From positions 1,255,501 to 1,319,500 of the forward strand of contig WUJK01000011.1 of NCBI GenBank assembly GCA_011317545.1: DNA of 64,000 bases. Direction: 5' to 3'. The notes beneath the pieces were generated by a model. The model did no database searches, was not told the origin of the DNA, and saw only the letters and a program-made list of their open reading frames with translations. This stretch comes from Coniella vitis. Lineage: Eukaryota > Ascomycota > Sordariomycetes > Diaporthales > Schizoparmaceae. A program made the translations under genes and the position numbers. Below are positions 11,986 to 23,200 of the stretch, piece after piece. The first letter of the stretch is position 1. Each line of letters begins with the position of its first letter.

Positions 11986-12429
11986 GCATATGGCATGGCT
12001 TGAAAGGGACTAAGACAGATGCATACAGATATATATATTCAGCGGAACAAGGCTGATCCAAACGTCACGACAAAGCACCAGTACGATAAGAACAATGATC
12101 GATCCGCTGTGGCTATCATTCATGATCAAGCGTGTCTAGCGGGTAGTGAGAGCATGTATCTAAGCACCGCGACTCCGATAGCCAAATATTGTTATTGTTT
12201 TCGTATTGTACTTCGTTCTACTACCCATCTGGTATCCGGAACCCCTTCCTTTCTTGTATATAGGAAACCGTGTGCCGGAGAAAAACCTATATGCTTCCGA
12301 GCCGATAGCCAAATAGAAAAGCAAGCAGTCGTATCCAATCTTTCCTTCCAAGTCTTCATTGCCAATCATGAAATCCAGCACTGACAATGCATCCGAAACA
12401 TTAGAAAACTTCGTCTAATTCCAATGCTC

Positions 12430-12921
12430 CTACTCCATATCTTGGTCCACGTCCGACCTCTCCGATGATGCCTCGTACCCGTCGTCCGTGTCCGAGCTCT
12501 CCGGAGCTGCCTCCCGCCGGCTGTCCTCGTCCGTCGAGCCACCGGGCGGACTCGATGTGTCTTGCCAGAATGTCTCGTGTAGGAACCGCCTCCACGCGCG
12601 GTCCGTCTCGCTTCGCATCTTCCGCGACAGGCGGCGGGCCGGCGGCGCATACGGATAGGCCAGCGCGTCCTCGTCCTCGCTGAGGAGCAGCCGGCAGTAG
12701 ATCTTGTCGCAGATCTTCATCTGCAAGCGCACAATCTTGGCGACGAGGTCCGGCCCGCCGTTCTGGGGCGGCAGCCGCTCGGCCATTTCGCGCAGCCGTG
12801 CCAGAATGTGGAAGTTGGATTGTTCTGCGTGGAGATAGGCTCGGCGGCGCGCCTCCATGGCGTCTCCGGACCAGAACACGGCGCGCAGATTGCGCTGGAA
12901 GGGGGTCAGACGGCGGACCAT
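12430..12921 (-). CDS. Small hypothetical protein, 163 residues
   Basis: I start at the ATG at 12921 (protein begins MVRRLTPFQRN); the open frame extends further upstream only through a TTG and an AT-rich leader that looks like 5' UTR. The protein is highly charged. Its N-terminal half is predicted helical and Arg/Leu rich. The C-terminal 40 residues are acidic and Ser/Asp/Glu rich and are probably disordered. There is no signal peptide, membrane segment or known domain. Codon use is GC-ending like neighbouring genes, which supports it as a real gene. I do not recognise a family, and an intracellular location is only an inference from the lack of a signal sequence. Confidence 0.6.
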   Translation of the reverse strand: MVRRLTPFQRNLRAVFWSGDAMEARRRAYLHAEQSNFHILARLREMAERLPPQNGGPDLVAKIVRLQMKICDKIYCRLLLSEDEDALAYPYAPPARRLSRKMRSETDRAWRRFLHETFWQDTSSPPGGSTDEDSRREAAPESSDTDDGYEASSERSDVDQDME

Positions 12922-13589
12922 TGTGATGTACGTCTTGATATTATTGTTCTTGTCTTTCTTTGCTCTTGTGGCAAGATTCTGATTGGTGGTTTTGATGTTG
13001 TTGCTATGGGTTGGTTCTGTTGAGATGGTTTGATCTTGGTTGTCGTAACAGCTCTGCAATGACCGCAGCTGCTCCAACGATAGTCTTGAAAGAAGACGAG
13101 CTCTGGTAAACAACAAGTTGTTCAAGTAAGGCTTTTGTTCAGATAGTGTTCAGTCATGTGAATCATGTGAGTGCTTGGTTGGCAAGTATACGTGGGTACA
13201 AAGTAAGAAAAGGTAGTCAGAGGATCTTTTGAATGCTCGAGAGAAGACAGCCAGTCGTGCTCGTTTTATATTCGAAACATCGGCCTCGAGACTCCAAAGG
13301 GAGGCGTCCAGATCGAATAAACGTTGGGACTAGCCGGCAGACTGGTCCACTCCTCAACGTCCTCGTCCCGCTAGACGTGCCAAATGAAGCTTAACTGTCG
13401 CGAGTAGTGCAGAGACGTGACGTGCAAACGACATATTTCCTGATGCGTAACGCGCTAAGCTGCCTGCTCTTGGGCGTTGCATGGGGGCATTGCCGTGTAT
13501 AGGCCATGGGAAGATGGCGAGGCCTTCTCAGAAGGGTTGGACTCGAATCGAGAACGGCCCAACAGCCAAGCTTGCCCAAGTTTGCTCGT
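12922..13589. other. Intergenic, upstream of the small hypothetical gene
   Basis: This contains the pyrimidine-rich leader and presumed promoter of the minus-strand gene ending at 12430. I see no other supported feature. Confidence 0.5.
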
Positions 13590-13620
13590 CTAGATTGCAG
13601 ATTGCAGATTGCAGATTGCA
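13590..13620. repeat. AGATTGC heptamer tandem repeat
   Basis: About four copies of a 7-bp unit (AGATTGC). It forms the artificial C-terminus of an open frame that enters from 14195 on the minus strand. Confidence 0.85.
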
Positions 13621-14195
13621 AACATGCTCTCCACTACGTAGCTTCGTGATGAGAGAGTCGTCCCAGTCATGCTTCGCCGTATTGATCGAGCCACTTGGTT
13701 GTTGCTGGGGGGGTAATCGCTCCGGGTGCCAGCGTCCAGACGGCAACCCCATGGATTGAGCTTTCCACGGCTTCCGAGGTGTATTCCGATGTAGGTATCT
13801 CTTGTACTTTGATCGTCCTGCCACAGGCCTCGCGGTTCAGTCGAGCAGACTAGCCGATCCCACTCCCCGAATATCCAATACGACGGGCCAGGCATGTTTA
13901 GCACCTGCAACCATAGTTGACGGGTGCTCTGATAGATGTTCATCGAACAGTGAAGGTTTCCTGTGCTGATGATGTCCATTTCGCCTGCCCTCGATCTTCC
14001 ACAGTGATAACCTTCGCTTGCTGCAAGAAACCCTGAAAGTGATCTCTTTCCATCCGATACACTCGACATGTGTGTCTCTCCATCCTCTCCCTGTTCCATA
14101 GTGGACCTTGGGTACCTGCAAAGAACACTTGACCGAGTTCCTGTCCTCTCACAAGTAGCTGCAAGAGATATTTCCTCATCCGTCAAATGCCGCAT
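13621..14195 (-). other. Minus-strand open frame of uncertain status next to a secreted-protein gene
   Basis: A minus-strand frame opens at an ATG at 14195, overlaps the last codons of the small secreted protein gene in another frame, and runs about 190 codons until it enters the heptamer repeat at 13590-13620. It contains several cysteines and no recognisable domain. It could be a second exon of the secreted protein if a short intron bridges the frame change near 14190, but I could not find a splice pair that joins them cleanly. It may equally be non-coding. Confidence 0.25.
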
Positions 14196-14449
14196 AGGCC
14201 GTAGCTAGCACAGTCTGCCGTGCCGTCGGAGAGGTTGCAACATGTCGACCCCCCTGCGCAGAAGCAAGACATGATGGTTGGTCTCAAAGCGGGCATTTTC
14301 TTCTCATCCTTTCGTCTGTCGCCCTTTGGGGGTGTACTGTGGACGCTCTTGCTGTCACCAAGAAAGAGGGGCTTCTGGTCTGTTGACTTTGGGATCGCCA
14401 GGGCCATGGCGACGGCGAGGGTGACCCAGCTGAAGAGCAATAACCTCAT
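14183..14449 (-). CDS. Small secreted cysteine-rich protein, effector-like
   Basis: An 88-residue frame begins at ATG 14449. The N-terminus, MRLLLFSWVTLAVAMALA, is a textbook signal peptide with likely cleavage after the Ala-rich segment. A basic, Lys-rich middle follows. All six mature cysteines lie in the last 30 residues, in the spacing C-X-C-X5-CC-X8-C-X5-C. The CC and the final GLC resemble the cysteine spacing of a common group of fungal secreted proteins, but the fit is too short for a family assignment. Size, signal peptide and disulfide-rich tail fit the small secreted proteins that include fungal effectors; this is inference only. The stop is TGA at 14183-14185. The C-terminus may be longer if an intron precedes the stop. 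Confidence 0.55.
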   Translation of the reverse strand: MRLLLFSWVTLAVAMALAIPKSTDQKPLFLGDSKSVHSTPPKGDRRKDEKKMPALRPTIMSCFCAGGSTCCNLSDGTADCASYGLCGI

Positions 14450-16273
14450 CTTGACGAGTTTGGGGATTACAAATATGGCAGGACTTATAAAGTTTCAAAT
14501 ATAAAGACACCAAGATGTACTTGTCAAGTATCACCAGAAAATAAGCACAAAAAGCGAGAGTGGTTGTTGCAACCTGGGGGGGGGGGTACAGGAAGATTAA
14601 AGTGGGCCTGGTTTTTGTAATGTTACTTTGGGGGACGCGGGGTTTCTTATTGGAACCAGTATTATTCCTAATCCGTCTGCACTACCCTCAATATGTCCTA
14701 GAGAACATACCATATTTATATAGAGCTGTCTTCTCTCCCAGCTGGCACTCATTGCGGCCGTGATTTTGGGACTTTGTCAGGAACCAGTCTCCTTGACAAA
14801 GGATTGGCGGACCGGACGGGCCCAGACACGCACTCATTGTTAATAGTAAGCACTTTGTTTCTCAGTCCGTCGTGGCGGTTTGCAGAATTTAGAGTCTACT
14901 CTCATTGAAAGGCCCTCTGGTTCTTCTCCGGGTCAGAAACGTATTGAAATGTCCAGTCAAACGGCCCAGGCACTCTAAGATGAATTGGGACATGTACAAA
15001 AGTCGCGGCAGCTGGTCCTGAGTGTACACAGTAAGGTGCCAGGTCCTGTGAGTAAGCGACCCCATTAGCATGAAAATGGATACGGGCCGCGGACCTGTAG
15101 ACCCCGGGCCAAGGCAATGATCCAACCCCTCTCGTGTATCATGTGCCCTCAGCTTGCGGTTACATAGGGTCGTGCTGAGTCGAGGTTCCCCAGAATCACC
15201 CCAAAGGATGCTCTACTTTCGCGTAAGCATAGTACTCACATAGTAGAGCGAAACTTGGCTTTGCCAGTCACGGAATCTGCAACATGATCTAGTCCCAAGA
15301 AGACACGCACCCAAACCTCTTTTCTTGGAACCAGTACTATACTGGGCCAAGAATGTGTGAGATACAAATCAAAACGCAAGCAAGTACGGCTGGAAGCCAT
15401 TTCATTTGGCATGTGATATCACCGTGGAAAGTAAAAGAGGCGGGCCGGAAGAGAAACAAGTGGTAACAGCCGACCAATAACGTAGTCATGGACAAGTTGA
15501 CATCTTGTGTCTAGCTTGTCCATATGTCAGAATTATCAAGCAGAAGTAGACTTTCCATTGTAGTTGTCGTGGTGCGCGCCGTTGATTTGGGCATGCGATT
15601 GGTATGCTGACCAGAACAAGCAGCATGAGGTCACGGTGACTGGCCCTGAGAGCATGGCCTTGAGCTATTTTTGCGTGAGGTCTTCGTGATGCAATGGACT
15701 AACATAAAGTCATTACTAGTGCATTATACTCGAGAAAGCCTTGAGGACCGGTGTAGGACCGGCAGAGCCAGTAGGGATAGCTTGGCAACGTTAAGCTTGC
15801 GAACCTGTCAATCTGATAAATGAAGCACTTTTAGTGGCCTACATGGAAAAGTTCCGTCAGCAACTAGTCATTCTAGCAGCTACAGGTAGCCAAGTCAGAC
15901 AGTCGAGCAAAGTCTCTAAGTGCCTTGTAACCATGGATGGATAGAAATTCAAGCGCTTCCATTCGCCCATGACATGGTGTTTCTCTTGGCACACTGTCGT
16001 TGGAGTTATCGGACTTTGCTGAGTCAGCTCCGCGGCTTGCCGCACAGCCCACAGTGACCGAGCTCGAAGCTTCCAGCGGCCGCGCCACTCACTGAAAAAG
16101 GCCCAACGTCATTTGTCTCTGGCAAAACTTCGCCCTCATCATTACCTCTTTTGACCTTGCAACCTCCCGCCATCATCACAACAACCGCCGCTCTTCGACT
16201 TCTGTCGCTCCAACACGCCTCTTTCTCACCAAACCCCAGCATCATAACCAGACTTTGCGCAAGCTCGTCACCA
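14450..16273. other. Intergenic, nothing clear
   Basis: Mixed-composition DNA with only short overlapping open frames and no recognised motif. It includes the promoters of the divergent secreted-protein gene (minus) and Bax-inhibitor-like gene (plus). Confidence 0.5.
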
Positions 16274-17401
16274 ATGCTCGTCGCACCTACCCTACGCCAG
16301 GGCTCAGCCCGCCTGGCGACCCGCATCCCCGCCGTCTCCGCCCCTTCAGCAAAGACGGCTACCTCGTCCTTTGCCGCACGCGCTTTCCACCAGTCCGCCC
16401 GCCGCCCAGCTTCATTCTCCTCCTTCACCCTCACACTGCGCAAGGCGACACCAAGCAAGTCGACATCGCTGATCAACCGTCTCGCCTCGGCCGGCAACAA
16501 GCGCGGATACCAGTCCCGAGCACAGCCGGTGACAGACAATACCTCGGTGCTGCGAAAGCTTGCCGTGGGAGGTGCCATATTCGGCGGTACGATAGTGGCC
16601 ATCAATGCTGCCTTCAACCGCGAGACCCGTGAGGATGGAGGCATGCCCCCATTTGAGCGCGGCTACCTCAACCAAACCTTCCTGCACACTGGTCTGGGTA
16701 TTGGCATCATCGGAATCACGGCTCGGCAGATGGTGCAAAGCGGATTCGTCTACAGATTAATGGTTACCAACCCTTGGGTTGTCATGATCGGAGGTCTTGC
16801 AATGAGTTTCGGTACTATGATTGGCACCAGGATGGTTGACCCTGACAAGTAAGTCTATTGTTTATGGAGCATCTTTCCAAACGCCCGCAGTACTGACAGG
16901 ATTCTTTCACATAGCTACATTCCCAAGTACGCTCTGTGGACCGCCTTCAACGCCACCCAAGCTGCCTTCATCGCGCCCCTCGTTGCCTTCGTCCCGGGTG
17001 CTCTGCTCGCTCGCGCTGGTCTCTACACCGTGGCTATGATGGGGTCCATCTCCTTTGTCGGCGCCACTGCCAAGCAAGAAAAATACCTTTACATTGGTGG
17101 TCCTCTCCTCGCCGGTGCTGCTCTCGTGATGGCCTCGGGATTTGCGCCCATGCTCCTCCCTGCGACCGCTGTGCGCACGCTCGCCTTTAGCGAGAACATC
17201 TGGCTGTATGGTGGCCTGGCACTGTTTGGTGGCTTCACTCTGTACGACGTGCAAAAGGTTCTGCACCATGCCAGACTGGCTGAGCGCGGCATCATCAAGA
17301 AGGACCCTGTCAACGAGAGCATTGCTCTTGAACTCGATTTCTTGAACATCTTCATCCGCATGGTGCAGATTCTGATGATGCAGCAAAACCGGAGGAAGTA
17401 A
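16274..17401 (+). CDS. Bax inhibitor-1 family membrane protein, mitochondrial GHITM/TMBIM5 type
   Basis: Two exons, 16274-16848 and 16915-17401, are joined across a 66-bp intron (GTAAGT..ATAG). The splice restores the frame as DPD-N-YIPKY and gives 353 residues. I start at the ATG at 16274; the frame is open upstream only through non-ATG codons. The first 75 or so residues are rich in Arg, Ser and Ala with few acids, typical of a mitochondrial targeting sequence. The remainder has about seven hydrophobic segments and the family-like blocks GATAKQEKYLYIGGPLLAG and ELDFLNIFIRMVQIL near the C-terminus. Animal GHITM/TMBIM5 is an inner-membrane protein involved in cristae organisation and cation exchange; a similar location is likely here. 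It converges with msrA, 337 bp downstream. Confidence 0.9.
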
Positions 17402-17738
17402 AGGGTTTCCGGAAATAGCACTCTTTGAGAAGTTGGGGTAACTTTTGCAAATTCGCGTGTACCATGAGTCTTGATACTCTACTCTTATGTGTTATAGCTG
17501 TTATATTTTTTTTTTCTTTCCAAACGCTCTCCTCTCCTAACCTTGGGCTCTTGCCCCGTCACACGAGTCTGAGCCAAATAATAAGCGAGCATATTTTTGA
17601 GCAACCACATGAAGCGCATGTCTTGTCAGCAGTTCAACGGTTCATATCATGTTCAAATGTGAAATATTGGTATCGTAATCCTCGCCAGTAAAAGCTCCCA
17701 AGTAAAAGTACGCATACTGTCCAAGCCTCCCCTACCAC

Positions 17739-18553
17739 CTACTTCAGAGCCGGAAATTCTCTGACATAGTGCGTGGCGCACTGGTACCCACCAGGGTTCT
17801 TGTCCAAATACAGCTGGTGGTATTCCTCTGCATCCCACCACTTGCCAGCCTCGACAATCTCTGTCGTAATCTCATTGTTGTACCATTGCGCATTTGCCTT
17901 GGCGGTGATCTCTTCTGCAATCTTCTTTTGCTCCGGGTTACGGTAGTAGATGCCAGAACGGTACTGCGCCCCACGGTCGCCGCCCTGTTGGTCCTTGGTG
18001 GTCGGATCGTGGATGCGATAGAAGAAGTCAATGAGCTGCGCGTAGGTGATGCGTGTGGGGTCGTAGATGATTTGCGTCGCTTCGGCGTCTGGTAGCAGCA
18101 GTAAAATATTGTTAGTAAGCTCTTTTCTCTCTCTCTCTCTCTTTTTTTTTTTCTTGGGGGGAGGGGGGAACAATAAACAAAGCTAGTTAGCTAGTTTGCT
18201 AGCTTGCTAGCTTGCTTGCTTGCTTGAACCAAAAAGGCAGATATATAGGATGCAAGACACAATTTTTTGTACGTACGGCCAGTGTCGTCTGAGCAGACAG
18301 CACGGTAGGTCGGGTTCTGGGTGTGGCCGCCCACGTAACCCACACGGGCATCGTACAAGCCCTTGTCGGCAAAGTGCTTGCGGTAAATGTGCTCGACGCC
18401 CCAGAAGCAACCAGCGGCGACAATGGCCTCCTGGGCGCCCTCGGGCACGTTGGCTGCGGCGGCGATGCCGTTCTCGGGCGCCACGCCCAGGAAGGAGGCG
18501 GTCATGAAGGGGCGCGTTAGGCGGGCTATGAAGCCGGGCATGGCGAAAACCAT
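17739..18553 (-). CDS. msrA: Peptide methionine (S)-S-oxide reductase
   Basis: Two minus-strand exons, 18553-18277 and 18088-17739, encode 208 residues. The donor is GTACGT at 18276; a GCTTACTAAC branch-point motif precedes the CAG acceptor at 18089. The splice creates the conserved turn TGHAEA. The catalytic motif GCFWGVEH is present with the nucleophilic Cys at about residue 49, followed by VGYVGGHTQNPTY. Near the C-terminus NPGGYQCATHY supplies a likely recycling Cys. The enzyme reduces methionine-S-sulfoxide in proteins using thioredoxin. A slightly longer N-terminus than bacterial MsrA could be a weak mitochondrial presequence. The start at 18553 is followed four codons later by a second ATG, so the exact start is uncertain. 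Confidence 0.95.
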
Positions 18554-19550
18554 TTTTTTTTTTGTGTGTGTGTTTCTGTATTGTATTTGTGTGTGCGATG
18601 GCTTGGTAGAGGTTTGATTGAGCAGAGGGGAAGCTATTGTTGTTTTTGGGAAAGCCGCAAAATAAATTTGGGCCGGAGGGAACGATTACGGTTCGGATTG
18701 CCGGGGGGGTTGCTTTCTAGAAGTATTCGCGAGAGATGACTTTTGGGGCGAAATGCAGTGTTTCAGTGGGAGCTTCAGTTTGAGATGAGAGGAAGCAGTT
18801 TGGAAAAAGGAACCGTCGAGTTCAATCACTAGATTGGGTTTGAGGAGCAAAAGGCAAGCTTTGGATGAGGGGTTTATTCCTACTTTATGTCTTTCCGAGT
18901 TCGATGTCAAATGGGTGGCGGTCCTTGTCATGCCCACATCGCCATCATGACAAATCCTCAAGGGCCCAGCGGGAAGGGCGGAGCTATGGCGGGGGTCGCA
19001 CTGCAAGGGGCGCCGAGGAACGTCACTCCGCCATAGTGCTACGCTAAGGCGAACTTTGCGTATTACCGGCAGCCGAAAGGCATCAAGATCTCGAAAGGAG
19101 TGTGTACATCGACAGTACATAGTAAATAGGTCATAGATAGCCCCAGATTTTGTGGTATTCTCACAACGAATATTTCAGGTGCAAATCTTTTAAGAAATTC
19201 TTGTAATGGTAATATGTGTAGATCGAGTCTCTAGACAAAGTAGTAAGAATACACATATAGTACCGATATTTCATATACCATGTCAGTGGCGCGTGTTCGT
19301 CAACAAGATTGAGACCTGGTTATTCTAAGGTGCGCTGATTCGACGTGAGAGTTAGGACTTATTTTCAACCGCACTAACATCAAATGGTTAGAGACCATAT
19401 CTATTTGGACCATGCTTGCTTCATTTGCATACTTCTTGTGAGGGGGCATCGAGGTTTAGATCCCGGTATACAGAAGCGCGGAACAGAGATGGAAGACGTA
19501 GTGGTGATGGAGTATAAACAAGTTGATTTCACCAGACGTCACAAGCAGCT
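18554..19550. other. Intergenic, upstream of msrA and of a tRNA gene
   Basis: This holds the msrA promoter with T and GT runs immediately upstream, then featureless DNA to the tRNA gene. No supported coding region. Confidence 0.5.
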
Positions 19551-19650
19551 GGTCCCGTAGCTCAGCTGGTTAGAGCGTCGTACTAATATTTCTCTCATGA
19601 GGAATAATAAGTGAATGCGAAGGTCGCGAGTTCGATCCTCTCCGGGACCA
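19551..19650 (+). tRNA. tRNA-Ile (anticodon AAU) with a 26-nt intron
   Basis: A full cloverleaf can be drawn. The acceptor stem GGTCCCG pairs with CGGGACC; the D arm is GCTC..GAGC; the anticodon stem TCGTA (19578-19582) pairs with TGCGA (19616-19620). The anticodon AAT is at 19585-19587, and a 26-nt intron at 19589-19614 sits one base 3' of the anticodon, the standard place. The T arm is GCGAG-TTCGATC-CTCTC with discriminator A at 19650. The T stem has one C:T mismatch where the usual fungal tRNA-Ile sequence would pair. It is followed by a T8 terminator. It is probably functional, with the mismatch as the only doubt. Confidence 0.92.
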
Positions 19651-19656
19651 TTCCTC

Positions 19657-19664
19657 TTTTTTTT
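19657..19664 (+). terminator. RNA polymerase III terminator
   Basis: A run of eight T residues lies seven bases after the tRNA-Ile 3' end, as expected for Pol III termination. Confidence 0.85.
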
Positions 19665-19796
19665 CCTGGTCAAATCTAGCTAGCTAGCTTACTTAGGACA
19701 TACATACATCATTGTATAGAGAATAAGATAGTCAAGCATAATAATGATCCTTCTTGGATGTGTCCCTGACACGTGAAGTTTCTATCTATGAATTGT

Positions 19797-20253
19797 TGTT
19801 ATAACCCATGAACATACAGGTCACAGGAACAGGCCAGCGCAACCATATGCCAGCAAATCGGAACCTTAACGGACCGATGGGGATCTCTTATATAAGGAAT
19901 ACGGATAGTATAATCAGGGTTAGGGTAAAGCCTATAAGAGATTACTATTACCTATCGGATAGTTAATAGGCAACTATAGGCATTAATAGGCTCGGATAGG
20001 CTATATATTAATAAATAGAATAACGGAAGGATATAAGGACGATGGATTTCCTAGCTATTAGATAGTTTTCCTTATAGTCTTTAGTTATAAATCTAAGTAT
20101 TATTTTATATAATAGGGTAATCCCTCTTAATCCCTTGTAATACTTAATATTGCTCGATAACGTACGAAGACTTAAAGGTAATACTTCCCTATCCTACTAA
20201 TATATAACTCTTAGGTACTTCCGGAATCAGGGATTTAGGTAAGGATTATTATA
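19797..20253 (+). repeat. 5' LTR of element A
   Basis: Direct repeat of 27017-27473. It starts TGTTATAACC and contains the telomere-like motif CAGGGTTAGGGT near 19916. The outer 80 or so bases keep CpA and TpG; the inner end is RIP-mutated (its last bases read TTATTATA where the 3' copy has TCATTACA). Confidence 0.95.
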
Positions 20254-23200
20254 TTTTCACAACTCTTATTTAGGATAGTCTATATATACCTCTTAGGCAA
20301 TATTAAGTATAATAATAGCTCCTTAAACTCCTACCCTATCTACCTTAGGCGAAGGATATCGCTAGGTTATAACTTAGGAAGATATAATACGCTAATTAAT
20401 CGAACTTACTTAATAACTTATTATACTCTAGCAGAATTAGGAGTAGTAGAATCGTACTATCCGTAGGTAGGCCTAATAGCTCGAATAGTACTAAGCTACG
20501 GCTATTATACCCCTAGCGCCTATTATTTAAAATACCGATAATAGCTATAAGATAGATAAACCTATTATATATAACGGTAACTAGAAAACGCTTTAAGGGT
20601 TCCTTACCTATTATAAGGCGTACTTCCTATATAACGTAGTATAATTTATTACCGAACCCGATAAAGTTATCCTAGCCGGTATACGACTTAAAAAGGATGT
20701 ACTTATCTAGTATAAACCCTTACTTCGTAACTATATTAAATATCTAGGCAACCTCGATTAACGTAAAACGATTACTAAGAATATATTCGATTTATTCGCA
20801 GGATTCGAATATATCCTTAAGGAAATATTTAGTAATCCTAATAAAGAACGAACTATAGTATAATAACTTATAGAACTTAAGTAGAATAAATCTACTTTAG
20901 CTTATATAGTTCGCTTTAAGTAACTCTTAGTACGCCTTCTATAGGAAGATAAGAACCTTATAGAATACTATTATAGAGGACTTAAGGATAAAGTTAAGGA
21001 CGAAATCTTTAAGTAGGACTAGCCCGAAGACTTTACGATATTTAGTAATAACGCTATCCGTATCGATAACCGTCTCTACGAAAGACGTATAGAGAAAAGC
21101 AAGAAAGGAGGAAGCTATATTATATAGAGGAACTATGCTAATATAAGACGGCGGATTTAATAGATAATTAACCGTAGCTTTTAGTAATAAGGTATAGCAG
21201 TTAGCGGCACTATATACTTAGGACCTATAAAGCTTGATGTAGCTTAGCGTAAACCTATAAGTAAGGAATACTTTAACTGTAGCAAGATAGGCTACTTTGT
21301 ACGAGAATACCGATAACCTAAGAAACCTAGAGAATTTAAGAAAGTCCCCGAAGGATAATAAGCTAATATTATAATACGTAAGATTATAGACTCTACTCCT
21401 AGCTAAAACTAGCTTTTAGAGTAAGCGTCGGACGACTCCGATTATAGACTCCTTAACTAGACCTTTTATTATAAGGATAATTATATAACGTACCTCTCGG
21501 TAAAATAAGGCTTAGGATAGTTCCCTTAGAAACCTTATAAGGAATGATAAATTATAGTTACCTAGAGAATACCCCTCTCTACGGATAACGGTCTATTCGA
21601 AAGACTAGTAATAGAGTAGTAAGCCTAGCTTATTAGGGAATACCCCTACTAGCGTAATATAGAAGGGTACGAACTATCTAATAAAACGGATATCTCGTAG
21701 AGTAATATTACGGAAATTATAGAATAATAGGAAACGCTTAGCATCGGTTAGAATACTAGCGCTTAAACTATTAGCGAAGAAATAAGCTTAGAATTAGAAA
21801 GCTCTACGGACGAAGATATCGATAAAGGAGACGCGTACTACCTTATCTATAGCATTATACTTAGAGAATTATTTAGGATAATAACCTATTAAGACAAAAC
21901 CCCCCTTGTATAGGAAGACGCGCGAATTAATCACCTCTATAAAAAGCACTACCAGATTATATAGTTTATCTATATTATATATAATTATAGATAATACTTT
22001 AAATATAAGGTAATTAATAAGTAATTCCCTATACGCGAAATAGGGTATAGTATTATCGCCTATAACGATAATAATAGTAACTATTATAAAGTACTTAAGA
22101 TAAGGGGAAATTATACTAGTATTAGCCTTATACCTAATACCCCCTACGAATATACTACGCGATAAGTAAAATAGTACCAATATATAATACCCTAGTACGC
22201 ACCTTACGTATAAGAGAAAGCGCTCGACTAGCATAGAATACGCGATTAGAAATAAAGGGAAAAGCTCGTAAAGCCCGTATACGTAGAACCTATATACTAT
22301 AGCTTCTATAAGCGCGCCGATTATATAGAATACCTAGCGGATAAAGCATATACCTATTATAACCTTAAAGATAGTTAGCCCGGAGTATAAACTCCCTATA
22401 CGAAAGAAGAAAATTAAACGTACCTATAGTAATAGGCCGTAGTATATATATAATATAGAATATAATAAGCTAAGAACTTAATATAGATAATAGCCCTTAG
22501 AGTATAGTAAGAATAGCAGAACCTAAAAGGCAAGGATCGCTTATAAGGGATAATAAGCGATTAGGACTTATAGCAAAGTCCCTCTACGTAATAGATAGCT
22601 CGACGTACGAATATTTAAAAATCGTAGTACGAATTAACAATAAATACTATACAGCACTCCTAGATAGCAGAGTATAAGGAAACTTTATATCCCTAAGTAT
22701 TATTAATAGAGAACGGATACCTTAGAAGAAGAGGATAGAACCCTATAAACTTAGTATTATAAAAGGTATAGAAATCGCTTATAGCTAAGGTATTATCGAT
22801 ATAGAATCTAATTAATTACTAATTACGATCTACGGACGTACGATACTAATAAACTTCGATATTACGGACACCGTATAATATAAGCTAATTTTAGGTATAC
22901 TATAGTTAAGAAAGGAAAATCCTCGAATCGATTAAACTAATAGCTATATTTTATAGGATAAAGCGGTTACCTAAGAAGCGGTTATAATTAAAGGCGTAGG
23001 ATCGGATTTAGTTACTAAGCGATACCTAGATAATAGGGGCTTAAACGAATTTATATATACCTCTAAATCGAGAAAAGCTAAGATAATAGCTACCCTAGGA
23101 TATAATAAACCTCGATAGCTTATAGAGAAGGATCTAGTAATAGTTAATACCTAATAGAAAAGGGGATATAGTAGATTAGGATACGATATAATAGGATTCT

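Larger units (their letters stand above)
5526..12429. other. Long GC-rich region without a convincing gene
   Basis: Nearly 7 kb upstream of the F-box gene contains only overlapping short open frames on both strands with biased composition and no recognisable domain. It holds several tandem repeats, listed separately. The region is not AT-rich and shows no RIP signature, so it is not decayed repeat DNA. It could be a long promoter/5' leader of the minus-strand F-box gene, a non-coding transcript, or genes with many small exons that I cannot resolve. A possible terminal exon at 11867-11985 is listed separately. Confidence 0.5.

Noticed and set aside
21869..22234. 121-codon minus-strand open frame inside element A
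   Set aside because: AT-rich shadow of RIP-mutated gag-pol; Ile/Tyr/Val-rich by composition alone.
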